Source: Streptococcus mitis (GTDB taxonomy: Bacteria > Bacillota > Bacilli > Lactobacillales > Streptococcaceae). From it: a stretch of DNA of 64,000 bases. The stretch lies in the NCBI RefSeq assembly GCF_001281025.1, contig NZ_CP012646.1, positions 1 to 64,000 on the forward strand, written 5' to 3'. The notes below the pieces were generated by a model, which made no database searches, was not told the origin of the DNA, and worked only from the letters and a program-made list of their open reading frames with translations. Shown here one piece after another: positions 49,859 through 58,810 of the stretch; the first letter of the stretch is position 1; every line of letters begins with the position of its first letter. The position numbers were made by a program, and so were the translations under genes.

Positions 49859-50047
49859 TTAGATAATTCTTTCCACTTTTGACTCAATCTCCAAAAAAAT
49901 ATAAGAAATCTGAATCGCAAAAACTATCAATAAAACCCAATCTATTATGAAAATCAAAAACACTTCCCAACTGAAAGAACTACCTCCACTGACAAACTTT
50001 GAGAAAACCGGTAGTAGAGCTAAAAAGAGAAGCAAAATAGGAAGCAT
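49859..50047 (-). CDS. Small two-helix membrane protein
   Basis: A 62-residue hydrophobic protein with two membrane helices (LPILLLFLALLPVF; VFLIFIIDWVLLIVFAIQIS) and a short charged tail. AAGGCGG precedes the start ATG. No family recognised. It lies upstream of the broken DUF2812 gene in the same direction, so the pair may be remnants of one membrane module. Confidence 0.5.
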   Translation of the reverse strand: MLPILLLFLALLPVFSKFVSGGSSFSWEVFLIFIIDWVLLIVFAIQISYIFLEIESKVERII

Positions 50048-50295
50048 CCGCCTTGTTAAAATCCGTTTGACATAAAAAATCTTTATTTAAACGAAAATAT
50101 TATGGTAAAATTTACGCCAGTTTTTGAACGGCTAATGTAGATATTTTATACTTTCAAAATGTTTAAATGTGATTATTTATTTTTGAAAAATAGCTCACCA
50201 GCCCGACTGAAAGTGCTTGTAGAATGATAATAAGTCGACTGCCGAAAACAGCGAAAAATAGCGGTGTTATGCGGAGATAATCTGACGCGATGCCA

Positions 50296-50312
50296 AAGTA
50301 TATTGTATACTT
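50296..50312 (+). promoter_or_regulatory. Inverted repeat upstream of hsdR
   Basis: AAGTATA-TTG-TATACTT, about 40 bp upstream of the hsdR -10 box, a possible operator. The remainder of the 377-base gap 50048-50424 shows no gene. Confidence 0.35.
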
Positions 50313-50347
50313 ATTTTCAACAATTTAGCAGAGTGTTTTTATAAGTA

Positions 50348-50356
50348 TGATATAAT
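50348..50356 (+). promoter_or_regulatory. hsdR promoter, extended -10
   Basis: TGATATAAT about 70 bases upstream of the hsdR ATG. The -35 is poor, as is common with extended -10 promoters. Confidence 0.6.
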
Positions 50357-50424
50357 AGAATTATAATTTGTTCTGATAGTTTATTTTATGGAGAAGTAGA
50401 TTTTTAGAATGCGGAGGGTTCAAT

Positions 50425-52758
50425 ATGGTTGAGTTTATAAAGTCTAAGAAAGAAATGAGTGAGGAGGATATTAAAGCAAATTTCATCACTCCTGCTATTG
50501 TATCCAAAGGATGGAAAAATGGTGAGCATATCGCTTACGAAGAATACTTCACTGATGGTCGAATCGAGGTTAGAGGAGATAAAGCTCGTCGTAAAGAAGG
50601 AAAAAAATCAGACTATTCACTGTATTACCAATTTGGAACTCGAATTGCAATTGTTGAAGCAAAGGATAATAAACACAGCGTTCGAGCAGGATTACAACAA
50701 GCTATTGAATATGGAGAGATTTTAGATGTTCCATTTGTTTATTCTTCGAATGGTGATGGCTTTATTGAACACGACCGTATCACGAGAGAAGAACGTGAGC
50801 TGGAGTTAGACGAATTCCCTACTCGTGAAGAATTATTTTCTCGTATGACGAAGGAAAAAGGATTGACGTACGAAATTACAGAAGCTATCTCAACTCCATA
50901 CTATACAGACGCCTTCTCAATGAAAATGCCACGCTATTATCAGCAAATAGCTATCAACCGTACTATTGAAACAGTTGCCAGAGGACAAAAACGAGTAATG
51001 TTTGTGATGGCAACAGGAACAGGGAAAACGTTCATGGCTTTTCAAATTATTCATCGCCTTCGAAAAGCTGGTTTGGCTAAACGAGTTTTATTCTTAGCGG
51101 ATAGAAACATCTTAGTAGACCAAACGATGGCTGAAGACTTTAAGCCATTCGAAAAGGTAATGACGAAAATTACACCAAAACTTTTGACTGCTCCTGAAAA
51201 ATTAAATTCTTTTGAAATTTATCTAGGGCTTTATCAGCAACTAACTGGTGAAGATGGAACTGAAACACACTATCAAAAGTTTGACAAAGACTTCTTTGAT
51301 TTAATCGTAATTGATGAAGCGCACCGTGGTTCAGCTAAGGAAGACAGTAACTGGCGTAAGGTGATTGATTATTTCAGTTCTGCGACACAGATTGGGATGA
51401 CCGCTACTCCTAAAGAAACCAAGAATGCTTCCAATACGGAATACTTTGGTGAGCCAATCTATACTTATAGTTTAAAACAGGGAATCGAGGATGGTTTTTT
51501 GGCTCCATATCGTGTTATGAGGGTTAATTTAGATGTGGATGTGGATGGTTATCGTCCAGAAACTGGAAAAGTTGATTCTAACGGACAATTAATAGAAGAT
51601 AGGTACTACGGCAGGAAAGATTTTGACAAAACCATTGTCATTGATAATAGAACGCAAAGAGTTGCCAAGTTTGTTTCTGATTATATGAAGCAAAACAATA
51701 CACGATTTGATAAAACAATTGTTTTTTGTGTTGATATTGACCATGCCGAGCGAATGCGTGCTGCACTTGTAAAAGAGAATCTAGACTTAGTCCAAGAAGA
51801 CTATCGTTATGTCATGCAAGTAACTGGTGACAACGCTGAAGGTAAAGCTCAACTGGATAACTTTATGGATGTCAATTCTAATTTTCCTGCTATTGTAACA
51901 ACGTCTAAATTATTAACGACAGGAGTTAATGCTAAAACATGTCGTTTGATTGTTTTAGACTCTAATATCCAATCCATGACTGAATTTAAACAAATTATTG
52001 GTCGTGGCACACGTCTTTATCCTCAAAAGGGGAAAGAATTTTTTACGATTATTGATTTTCGAAATGTTACCAATTTGTTTGCTGACCCTGATTTTGATGG
52101 AGAACCAGTGAAGGTTCTGGAAACGGGCGCAAAAACAAACAATGGTACTACACCTGGTTTTGTAAACGAAGGTAGTGACCCAGTAGAAAAATATATCGTT
52201 ACAGACAAGCAGGTTACCATTCTTAATTCTACTGTTCAAGTATTGGACGAAAACGGGAAACTGATTACCGAAAGCCTGACCGATTACACTCGGAAGAATA
52301 TCTTAGGTAGCTACGCCACTTTGAACGATTTTATCACAGTTTGGCATACGGCAGATAAAAAGAAGCTTATCTTAGACGAACTTTATAAAAAAGGAGTTTA
52401 TCTAGATGCTATTCGAGAGTCGGAGGGAATATCAGAACAAGAAATCGATGATTTTGATTTACTCCTAAAACTTGCCTATGGTCAAAAAGAATTAACCAAA
52501 ACAGAACGTATCAATAAACTCAAACAAAGCGGATATTTATATAAATATAGTGAGGAAGCGCGTGCTGTTTTGGAAATTTTACTGGACAAATACATGGATA
52601 AAGGTATTGGAGAACTCGAAAGCATTGAAACATTAAAACTTCCAGAATTTCAGATATATGGTGGAACCTTCAAAATCATCAATACTTATTTTGGAGATAA
52701 AAAACGATATTTACAAGCAATTAAAGAATTGGAGCAAGAGCTATTTACAGTAGCTTAA
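50425..52758 (+). CDS. hsdR: Type I restriction enzyme, R subunit
   Basis: A 777-residue ATP-dependent translocase and nuclease of a type I system (EcoAI-like). The N-terminal nuclease domain has a PD-(D/E)XK core (RIAIVEAKDN near residue 75). The helicase domain has Walker A MATGTGKTFM (about 193-202), LIVIDEAHRGS (DEAH near 295), GMTATP and IIGRGTRLYP (motif VI, about 515). The C-terminal helical region interacts with the methylase. It has GGAGGG before the ATG, and hsdM follows 12 bp later in one operon. Confidence 0.95.
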   Translation: MVEFIKSKKEMSEEDIKANFITPAIVSKGWKNGEHIAYEEYFTDGRIEVRGDKARRKEGKKSDYSLYYQFGTRIAIVEAKDNKHSVRAGLQQAIEYGEILDVPFVYSSNGDGFIEHDRITREERELELDEFPTREELFSRMTKEKGLTYEITEAISTPYYTDAFSMKMPRYYQQIAINRTIETVARGQKRVMFVMATGTGKTFMAFQIIHRLRKAGLAKRVLFLADRNILVDQTMAEDFKPFEKVMTKITPKLLTAPEKLNSFEIYLGLYQQLTGEDGTETHYQKFDKDFFDLIVIDEAHRGSAKEDSNWRKVIDYFSSATQIGMTATPKETKNASNTEYFGEPIYTYSLKQGIEDGFLAPYRVMRVNLDVDVDGYRPETGKVDSNGQLIEDRYYGRKDFDKTIVIDNRTQRVAKFVSDYMKQNNTRFDKTIVFCVDIDHAERMRAALVKENLDLVQEDYRYVMQVTGDNAEGKAQLDNFMDVNSNFPAIVTTSKLLTTGVNAKTCRLIVLDSNIQSMTEFKQIIGRGTRLYPQKGKEFFTIIDFRNVTNLFADPDFDGEPVKVLETGAKTNNGTTPGFVNEGSDPVEKYIVTDKQVTILNSTVQVLDENGKLITESLTDYTRKNILGSYATLNDFITVWHTADKKKLILDELYKKGVYLDAIRESEGISEQEIDDFDLLLKLAYGQKELTKTERINKLKQSGYLYKYSEEARAVLEILLDKYMDKGIGELESIETLKLPEFQIYGGTFKIINTYFGDKKRYLQAIKELEQELFTVA

Positions 52759-52770
52759 TGAAAGGAAAGT

Positions 52771-54234
52771 ATGTCAATTACGTCATTTGTAAAAAGAATT
52801 CAAGATATCACTCGAAACGATGCTGGTGTTAATGGTGATGCTCAACGTATTGAGCAAATGTCTTGGTTATTATTCTTAAAAATTTATGATAGCCGTGAAA
52901 TGGTTTGGGAATTAGAAGAAGACGAGTATGAGTCAATTATCCCAGAGGAATTAAAATGGAGAAATTGGGCTCATGCTCAAAATGGGGAACGGGTATTGAC
53001 AGGCGATGAATTACTTGATTTTGTCAATAACAAGTTATTCAAGGAGTTGAAAGAGCTTGAAATAACTTCAAATATGCCTATTCGAAAAACGATTGTTAAA
53101 TCAGCTTTTGAAGATGCGAACAACTATATGAAAAATGGCGTCTTGTTACGCCAAATCATCAATGTTATTGATGAAGTTGATTTCAATAGCCCTGAAGATC
53201 GTCATTCGTTTAATGATATTTACGAAAAAATTCTTAAAGATATTCAAAATGCTGGGAACTCAGGAGAATTTTATACGCCACGTGCAGCGACTGATTTTAT
53301 TGCCGAAGTTCTTGACCCAAAACTTGGAGAATCAATGGCAGACCTTGCTTGCGGAACAGGAGGATTCTTGACTTCAACTCTGAACCGTTTAAGTAGTCAA
53401 CGTAAAACTAGTGAAGATACCAAAAAATATAATACAGCTGTTTTTGGTATTGAAAAGAAAGCATTTCCTCATCTTTTAGCAGTTACAAATCTGTTTCTTC
53501 ACGAAATTGATGACCCTAAAATTGTTCATGGAAATACTTTGGAGAAAAATGTTCGTGAATATACGGATGATGAAAAATTTGACATTATTATGATGAATCC
53601 ACCTTTTGGAGGGTCAGAATTAGAAACAATAAAAAATAACTTTCCAGCAGAATTACGGAGTTCTGAAACGGCTGATTTATTTATGGCTGTCATTATGTAT
53701 CGTTTGAAAGAAAATGGTCGTGTTGGAGTTATTTTACCTGATGGTTTTCTATTTGGTGAAGGTGTAAAAACTCGCTTGAAACAAAAACTGGTAGATGAGT
53801 TCAACTTGCATACGATTATTAGGTTGCCTCATAGTGTCTTTGCACCGTATACAGGAATCCATACGAACATTCTTTTCTTTGATAAAACAAAGAAAACAGA
53901 AGAAACTTGGTTTTATCGTTTAGATATGCCAGATGGTTATAAAAATTTCTCGAAAACTAAGCCAATGAAGTCAGAACACTTCAATCCTGTTCGTGACTGG
54001 TGGGAAAATCGTGAAGAGATTCTGGAAGGTAAGTTCTACAAATCTAAATCATTTACACCTAGTGAATTAGCTGAGTTGAATTATAATTTAGACCAGTGTG
54101 GTTTTCCAAAAGAGGAAGAGGAAATCTTAAATCCATTTGAGTTGATTCAGAATTATCAAGCAGAAAGAGCAACTTTAAATCATAAGATTGATAATGTATT
54201 AGCTGATATTTTGCAGTTGTTGGAGGACAAATAA
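52771..54234 (+). CDS. hsdM: Type I restriction-modification, M subunit (adenine methyltransferase)
   Basis: A 487-residue N6-adenine methyltransferase. N-terminal helical domain (residues 1-150), SAM-binding motif I DLACGTGGFL (about 190-199), and the catalytic motif IV NPPFGG (about 275-280), which marks adenine-N6 methylation. Two copies with one HsdS form the methylase, and HsdR adds cleavage. It overlaps the hsdS start by 1 bp (TAATG), so M and S are translationally coupled. Confidence 0.96.
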   Translation: MSITSFVKRIQDITRNDAGVNGDAQRIEQMSWLLFLKIYDSREMVWELEEDEYESIIPEELKWRNWAHAQNGERVLTGDELLDFVNNKLFKELKELEITSNMPIRKTIVKSAFEDANNYMKNGVLLRQIINVIDEVDFNSPEDRHSFNDIYEKILKDIQNAGNSGEFYTPRAATDFIAEVLDPKLGESMADLACGTGGFLTSTLNRLSSQRKTSEDTKKYNTAVFGIEKKAFPHLLAVTNLFLHEIDDPKIVHGNTLEKNVREYTDDEKFDIIMMNPPFGGSELETIKNNFPAELRSSETADLFMAVIMYRLKENGRVGVILPDGFLFGEGVKTRLKQKLVDEFNLHTIIRLPHSVFAPYTGIHTNILFFDKTKKTEETWFYRLDMPDGYKNFSKTKPMKSEHFNPVRDWWENREEILEGKFYKSKSFTPSELAELNYNLDQCGFPKEEEEILNPFELIQNYQAERATLNHKIDNVLADILQLLEDK

Positions 54235-55784
54235 TGACACCAGAACAACTTAAAGCAAGTATTCTCCAAAGAGCGATGGAAGGGAAATTAGTGCCGCAAA
54301 ATCCCAATGACGAACCTGCAAGTGAATTGTTAAAGAGAATTAAAGCTGAAAAAGAAAAACTTATCAGTGAAGGAAAAATCAAACGAGATAAAAAGGAAAC
54401 CGAGATATTTCGTGGTGATGATGGGAAACATTATGAGAAGTTCGCTGATGGAAGTGTTCAAGAAATTAAGGTACCTTATGATATTCCTGAGAATTGGGAG
54501 TGGGTGAAGGTTGGTAATATTTGTACTACAAATATTGGGCTGACTTTTAAACCGAGTGAAGTTCAAGAAACAGGAATACCTATCTATAAGGCTAATAATA
54601 TTAAAAACGGGAAAATTAGCACACTAGATTTAGCCTTTGTATCTGAAAAAACGATAATAAAGGAAAATGAGTGGCTAAACAAAAATGATATTTTAATGGC
54701 TGTTAGAAGTGGTAGTAAGCAGCTTGTCGGAAAGACAGCTATTGTCGGAAATTTAAAGATGAAAACGAGTTTTGGTGCATTTATGTCAGTAATTCGTCCT
54801 ATATCCGTCTCCTCCACTTTTATGAACTATTTTTTTCAATCAAGTCATTTCAGAAGTCAGCTTGACGATGCAAACACAACTACAATTTTTCAAGTTACTC
54901 AAAAAATGTTAAAGGAAACTCTCCTCCCCCTTCCACCTCTCGCCGAACAAAAACGAATTGTTGCTCAAATTGAACGAGCCTTGAAAAAGGTTGAAATTTA
55001 CGCTGAAAGTTATAATAGATTAGAACAGCTAGATAAAGAATTTCCAGATAAACTAAAAAAATCTATTCTTCAATATGCTATGCAAGGAAAATTAGTTGAA
55101 CAAGACCCAAATGATGAATCAGTCGAAGTTTTACTTGAAAAAATACGAGCAGAAAAGCAAAAACTTTTCGAAGAAGGCAAGATTAAAAAGAAAGATTTAG
55201 AGATTCCAATTGTTTCCCAAGGAGATGATAACTCTTATTATGAGGAAGTTCCTTATGAAATACCAAAAAGTTGGGAGTGGGTGAGGTTTTCTACATTGGT
55301 TGAAATTGTTAGAGGTGGTTCTCCACGACCAATCAAAGATTATCTTACTTCTGAAGTAGATGGAATAAATTGGATAAAAATAGGTGATACTGAAAAGGGT
55401 GAAAAGTATATAAATAATGTTAAAGAAAAAATCAAAAAATCAGGGCTTAACAAAACTAGATTTGTAAAAAAAGGTACATTTTTGTTAACTAATTCTATGA
55501 GTTTTGGTAGACCTTATATTTTGAATGTTGATGGTGCAATACACGATGGATGGTTGGCTATTTCGAACTATGAAAACTCTTTAAATAGAGATTACCTATT
55601 CTATATCCTTTCATCAAATGTAGTTTATTCTCAATTTTTATATCTAATTAGTGGAGCTGTTGTGAAAAACTTGAATAGTGATAAAGTTGCTTCTATTCTA
55701 ATCCCCCTCCCCCCACTATCCGAACAAACTAGAATCGTTGATAAAATCGAACAATCTTTCGCCCATATTGACGCACTAATTTAG
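54234..55784 (+). CDS. hsdS: Type I specificity subunit HsdS, expressed copy
   Basis: A 516-residue subunit that chooses the DNA target. N-terminal conserved part (residues 1-90: TPEQLKASILQRAMEGKLVP), TRD1 (about 91-235), central conserved helix region (236-336, including LPPLAEQKRIVAQIE and the 240-bp inverted repeat, residues 257-336), TRD2 (about 340-485), and a C-terminal helix with LPPLSEQTRIVDKIE. Both TRDs are intact. It is read from the hsdR promoter. The repeats inside it match a silent opposed copy, so both TRDs can be exchanged by inversion. Confidence 0.95.
   Translation: MTPEQLKASILQRAMEGKLVPQNPNDEPASELLKRIKAEKEKLISEGKIKRDKKETEIFRGDDGKHYEKFADGSVQEIKVPYDIPENWEWVKVGNICTTNIGLTFKPSEVQETGIPIYKANNIKNGKISTLDLAFVSEKTIIKENEWLNKNDILMAVRSGSKQLVGKTAIVGNLKMKTSFGAFMSVIRPISVSSTFMNYFFQSSHFRSQLDDANTTTIFQVTQKMLKETLLPLPPLAEQKRIVAQIERALKKVEIYAESYNRLEQLDKEFPDKLKKSILQYAMQGKLVEQDPNDESVEVLLEKIRAEKQKLFEEGKIKKKDLEIPIVSQGDDNSYYEEVPYEIPKSWEWVRFSTLVEIVRGGSPRPIKDYLTSEVDGINWIKIGDTEKGEKYINNVKEKIKKSGLNKTRFVKKGTFLLTNSMSFGRPYILNVDGAIHDGWLAISNYENSLNRDYLFYILSSNVVYSQFLYLISGAVVKNLNSDKVASILIPLPPLSEQTRIVDKIEQSFAHIDALI
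54425..54507 (+). repeat. Inverted repeat IR1, expressed side
   Basis: 83 bp, starting GAAACATTATGAGAAG and ending GAGTGGGTGA, inverted copy at 58410-58492. Two long exact blocks (30 and about 34 bp) flank a short variable middle. Recombination here would swap the whole TRD1-TRD2 unit. Confidence 0.88.
55002..55241 (+). repeat. Inverted repeat IR2, expressed side
   Basis: 240 bp, identical to the complement of 57679-57918 except one base that I could find (GAATCAG here, AAATCAG there). It codes for the conserved helix between TRD1 and TRD2, so inversion swaps TRD2 only and keeps the frame. Confidence 0.92.
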
Positions 55785-55840
55785 TATAATAGTTTTACGT
55801 GCGGTGGAATTTCTATCAAACATAAGATAGGAGTTTTGCG

Positions 55841-56638
55841 TTGAAAGATTTTGAATTACATTTGAAGAAAGCTGGTTTAGCTGAAAATACTGTGCGATCA
55901 TACCTTTATGGTGTTCGAGTTTTCTTGGAGAATTACGAACTCAAAATGGAAGATTTATTTGAATACAAGGGATATTTATTAGACAATTTTAAACCTAAAA
56001 CTGTCAATTTGAGACTACAAGGAGTAAATAAATATCTGGCCTTTATTGGTCATGATGATTTGAAATTAAAATTTGTCAAAGTACAGCAAAAACCGTTTTT
56101 AGAAGATGTCATTAGCCATGCTGATTACCTTTTTCTTAAACGTAGTTTGAAAAAAGATGGTATTTTAAAATGGCATTTTGTTGTTTGGTTTTTAGGTGCA
56201 ACTGGGGCTCGTGTAAGTGAACTTATTAAACTAAAAGTGGAGCATGTAGAAATCGGTTATTTTGACATTTACTCAAAAGGTGGTAAAATTCGTAGACTGT
56301 ATATTCCTAAAAAATTAAGAAATAGTTGTCTTAATTGGTTAGAATCAGAAAATCGCCGAAGTGGTTATTTATTTTTGAATAAATTTAATGAACCAATTAC
56401 AGCAAGAGGAGTTGCTCAACAGTTAAAAAATTATGCTGATAAATACAAAATGAATCCTAAAGTAATTTACCCTCATTCTTTTAGGCATTTATTTGCTAAG
56501 AATTTTTTAGCGAAGTATAACGATATTGCTTTACTAGCAGATTTGATGGGACATGAAAGTATAGAAACTACTCGAATTTATCTAAGAAAAACAGCTACCG
56601 AACAACAAAATATTGTAGATAAAATTGTTAATTGGTAA
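55841..56638 (+). CDS. Tyrosine recombinase of the hsdS inversion locus (CreX/IvrR-like)
   Basis: A 265-residue integrase with an N-terminal SAM-like core-binding domain (residues 1-85) and catalytic domain (about 95-262). The catalytic residues are visible: Arg in ATGARVSELIKLK (about 126), Lys in the beta-hairpin SKGGKIRRLY, His-x-x-Arg in YPHSFRHLFAK (about 212-215), His/Trp position GHESIETT, and Tyr in IYLRKT (about 247). It sits inside the invertible segment between hsdS copies, as in the pneumococcal ivr locus, and should promote the inversions. It is followed by its own terminator. Confidence 0.93.
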   Translation: MKDFELHLKKAGLAENTVRSYLYGVRVFLENYELKMEDLFEYKGYLLDNFKPKTVNLRLQGVNKYLAFIGHDDLKLKFVKVQQKPFLEDVISHADYLFLKRSLKKDGILKWHFVVWFLGATGARVSELIKLKVEHVEIGYFDIYSKGGKIRRLYIPKKLRNSCLNWLESENRRSGYLFLNKFNEPITARGVAQQLKNYADKYKMNPKVIYPHSFRHLFAKNFLAKYNDIALLADLMGHESIETTRIYLRKTATEQQNIVDKIVNW

Positions 56639-56647
56639 AAAAAATAA

Positions 56648-56680
56648 CAGGTGGTCAAATCGACTATCTGCTATTTTTTT
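56648..56680 (+). terminator. Terminator of the recombinase gene
   Basis: CAGGTGGTC/GACTATCTG stem (nine pairs, two G-U) with a 5-base loop, then CTATTTTTTT. Confidence 0.85.
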
Positions 56681-56690
56681 GTGATTATTG

Positions 56691-57227
56691 CTCTTATTAT
56701 GAACAGTTACCGAGAAACTGGATGTTTTCAACTCTAGATAGTGTCTCCAATCTCTACACTGGAAATAGTATTAACGCTACTGAAAAGAAAAAATATTTTT
56801 CTGGAGTAGATGGGATTAATTATATTGCAACCAAGGATGTCAACTTTGATAATACTATTAATTATGATAACGGCATTAGAATTCCCGATAACTATTTGTC
56901 AAAATTCAAAATTAGCTATTTCAATTCTGTATTGCTGTGCTTAGAAGGTGGTAGTGCTGGACGCAAAATAGGATTGTTGAAACAAGATGTCTGCTTTGGT
57001 AATAAGTTGTGTAATTTATCATTTTACTACGGAGAAAATAAATTTCTTTATTATTTTCTTCAAAGTCCACAATTTTTAAGTGATTTCCAAAAAATAAATC
57101 TGGAATAATTGGAGGTGTTAGTATTAAAAATTTAGGTAATATCCCTATTCCTATATTACCCATAAACGAACAAAATAGAATCACTCAGAAAGTTGAGAAA
57201 CTTTTTGAAAAAGTAAATCAATTTTAG
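56691..57227 (+). pseudogene. Silent hsdS TRD2 fragment (third TRD2), frameshifted at A6
   Basis: Starting at the shared CTCTTATTAT junction, it encodes a TRD beginning YEQLPRNWMFSTLDSVSN with no start codon. The frame stops after DFQKINLE at an A6 tract (57089-57094). One added A would restore KNKSGIIGGVSIKNLGN through PINEQNRITQKVEKLFEKV to a stop at 57227. As it stands, it would give a C-terminally truncated HsdS if moved into the expressed gene. The 5' end (56632-56690) overlaps the recombinase stop and terminator. Confidence 0.82.
57200..57214. repeat. 15-bp near-palindrome where two hsdS 3' ends overlap
   Basis: ACTTTTT-G-AAAAAGT. The last 47 bases of the plus-strand TRD fragment and of the minus-strand silent copy occupy the same DNA, each coding for the terminal helix (KLFEKV and LLFQKV). 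Confidence 0.8.
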
Positions 57228-57678
57228 CGACAATTCTCTTTTGTTCTAAAACTGAAGGAATACCTATTATTTTAGATTTTAGATACGAATAATGTCGAGC
57301 ATAGCCCCTGTTCCTAACAAATAATAGCGTATAGTCTAAGTGGTATTTTAAAAATTTTGCAGATAAGCAAATTGGAGACAGAATTTTTACTCCGTCTGCA
57401 CCAACAACAAAAGGGAAGTCTATAATCTTAAGATTTCTTGTATGGTCACCAAATATTACAACGTCTGTTTTATAGTCTAGAATCTTAGAAAAATTATTAG
57501 AAAATCCTTCAACTAATATTTTAGATTGACTAACTACTGGTATCTTGCCCTCTTTTACAATTTCAGACTGTTTTATTTGATAAGGCTTAGCTGAAATAGT
57601 TGTTACAATTTTTTCTAAAGGAGCTAGCAACCAAGTTGATCTTCTTGGAAAATCTATTTCAATTTTAATGTTATTCAG

Positions 57679-57918
57679 ATAATAAGAGTTATCATCTCCT
57701 TGGGAAACAATTGGAATCTCTAAATCTTTCTTTTTAATCTTGCCTTCTTCGAAAAGTTTTTGCTTTTCTGCTCGTATTTTTTCAAGTAAAACTTCGACTG
57801 ATTTATCATTTGGGTCTTGTTCAACTAATTTTCCTTGCATAGCATATTGAAGAATAGATTTTTTTAGTTTATCTGGAAATTCTTTATCTAGCTGTTCTAA
57901 TCTATTATAACTTTCAGC
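57679..57918 (-). repeat. Inverted repeat IR2, silent side
   Basis: Partner of 55002-55241. The intervening 2.4 kb, containing the recombinase and two TRD2 sequences, is the invertible segment. Confidence 0.92.
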
Positions 57919-58409
57919 ATATTCATCTACTTTAGCTAGGGCTTCTTCAATTGCTTTAACGATACGTTTTTGTTCGGAGAGGGGGGGGAGGGGGATACAG
58001 TAATTTTCTACAAAAATTCTGGGCACACGCTGTTGTCCTGCAGTACCTGAAAAATTTTTAATTCCTGCAGAGATAAAATCTTGAGTTTTAAATATATAGA
58101 GTAGAAATTCAGAAAGTAGACTTGATAGTGTTCGAAAAGTATATATTTCGGTAGTTCCTGCTCCCATTCCTCCTTCTAGGTCTGTTAATACTGTTGATTT
58201 TCTATTCTGAAAGCATGGAGTTATTTTGGCTAGTATCACATCTTTATTTTGAAAATGTGTAAATCCTTTTTTTATATCTCCCCATTTTTTAATTTCAAAG
58301 CTATGGTTTGTACTGTATCCGTCACTAATTAATTTCATGGGTAAAAAAGATGTTAAGCTATCATCATTCATATTATTTTTAGGATTAGTAATCGTCACAT
58401 CTTTAACTC

Positions 58410-58492
58410 TCACCCACTCCCAATTCTCAGGAATATCATAAGGAACATCAATTTCTTGAGTGCTTCCATCAGCGAACTTCTCATAATGTTTC
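58410..58492 (-). repeat. Inverted repeat IR1, silent side
   Basis: Partner of 54425-54507. Marks the outer limit of the invertible locus. Confidence 0.88.
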
Positions 58493-58509
58493 TTATGTGC
58501 TTCAAGTAT

Positions 58510-58656
58510 ATAAAAAGGCGTAAAAATACGCCTATAGATAATGGGGTTGAAATAGGTTTATTGTTGATGAGATTGTCGATAATTCAATTTTTTACTTCCA
58601 ATCGAATATTCAAAACTTCCACCTTTTCTGCAGTTACTCCTTGGTTTTCTTCTACA
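58510..58656 (-). ncRNA. Candidate ~147-nt small RNA between glnA and the silent hsdS
   Basis: TTGACT (58686-58691), 17 bp, TATCAT (58663-58668) predict a start near 58656 on the minus strand. Transcription would end at a strong hairpin AGGCGTA/TACGCCT (58516-58533) with a T run. No convincing protein start lies between. A short frame ending NIRLEVKN is open but lacks an ATG. Otherwise the 58493-58810 gap holds only the glnA terminator. Confidence 0.45.
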
Positions 58657-58705
58657 CGTCTGATGATAAATCTAATTCTCAAAAGAGTCAAGAGGATTTT
58701 TTGAA

Positions 58706-58737
58706 AAATAAATAGCGACCGAAATCGCTATTTTAAG
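58706..58737 (-). terminator. Terminator of glnRA
   Basis: AAATAGCGA/TCGCTATTT hairpin, minus-strand T-rich tail ATTTTTC. Confidence 0.82.
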
Positions 58738-58810
58738 GGTTATAGATATTTGATGGCTTAGACTGCTGTATGACTGTTTGCCCTCAGGCAATCTTTCTTC
58801 TATATTAGTA

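Larger units (their letters stand above)
57181..58492 (-). pseudogene. Silent hsdS copy (TRD1 + TRD2), opposed orientation, no start
   Basis: An open frame of about 437 codons in the opposite direction to the expressed hsdS. It begins with the IR1 sequence (YEKFADGSTQEI), continues through an alternative TRD1 (to about 57985), the IR2 central region (LPPLSEQKRIVKAIEEALAK onward) and an alternative TRD2, ending QKVSQLSE. It has no ATG or ribosome-binding site, because the N-terminal conserved part is absent, so it is a store of TRDs rather than a working gene. A terminator lies just upstream. Confidence 0.9.

Noticed and set aside
58493..58704. Short proteins on either strand in the glnA-hsdS gap
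   Set aside because: Frames lack proper start codons and ribosome-binding sites. The small-RNA reading fits the promoter and terminator better.
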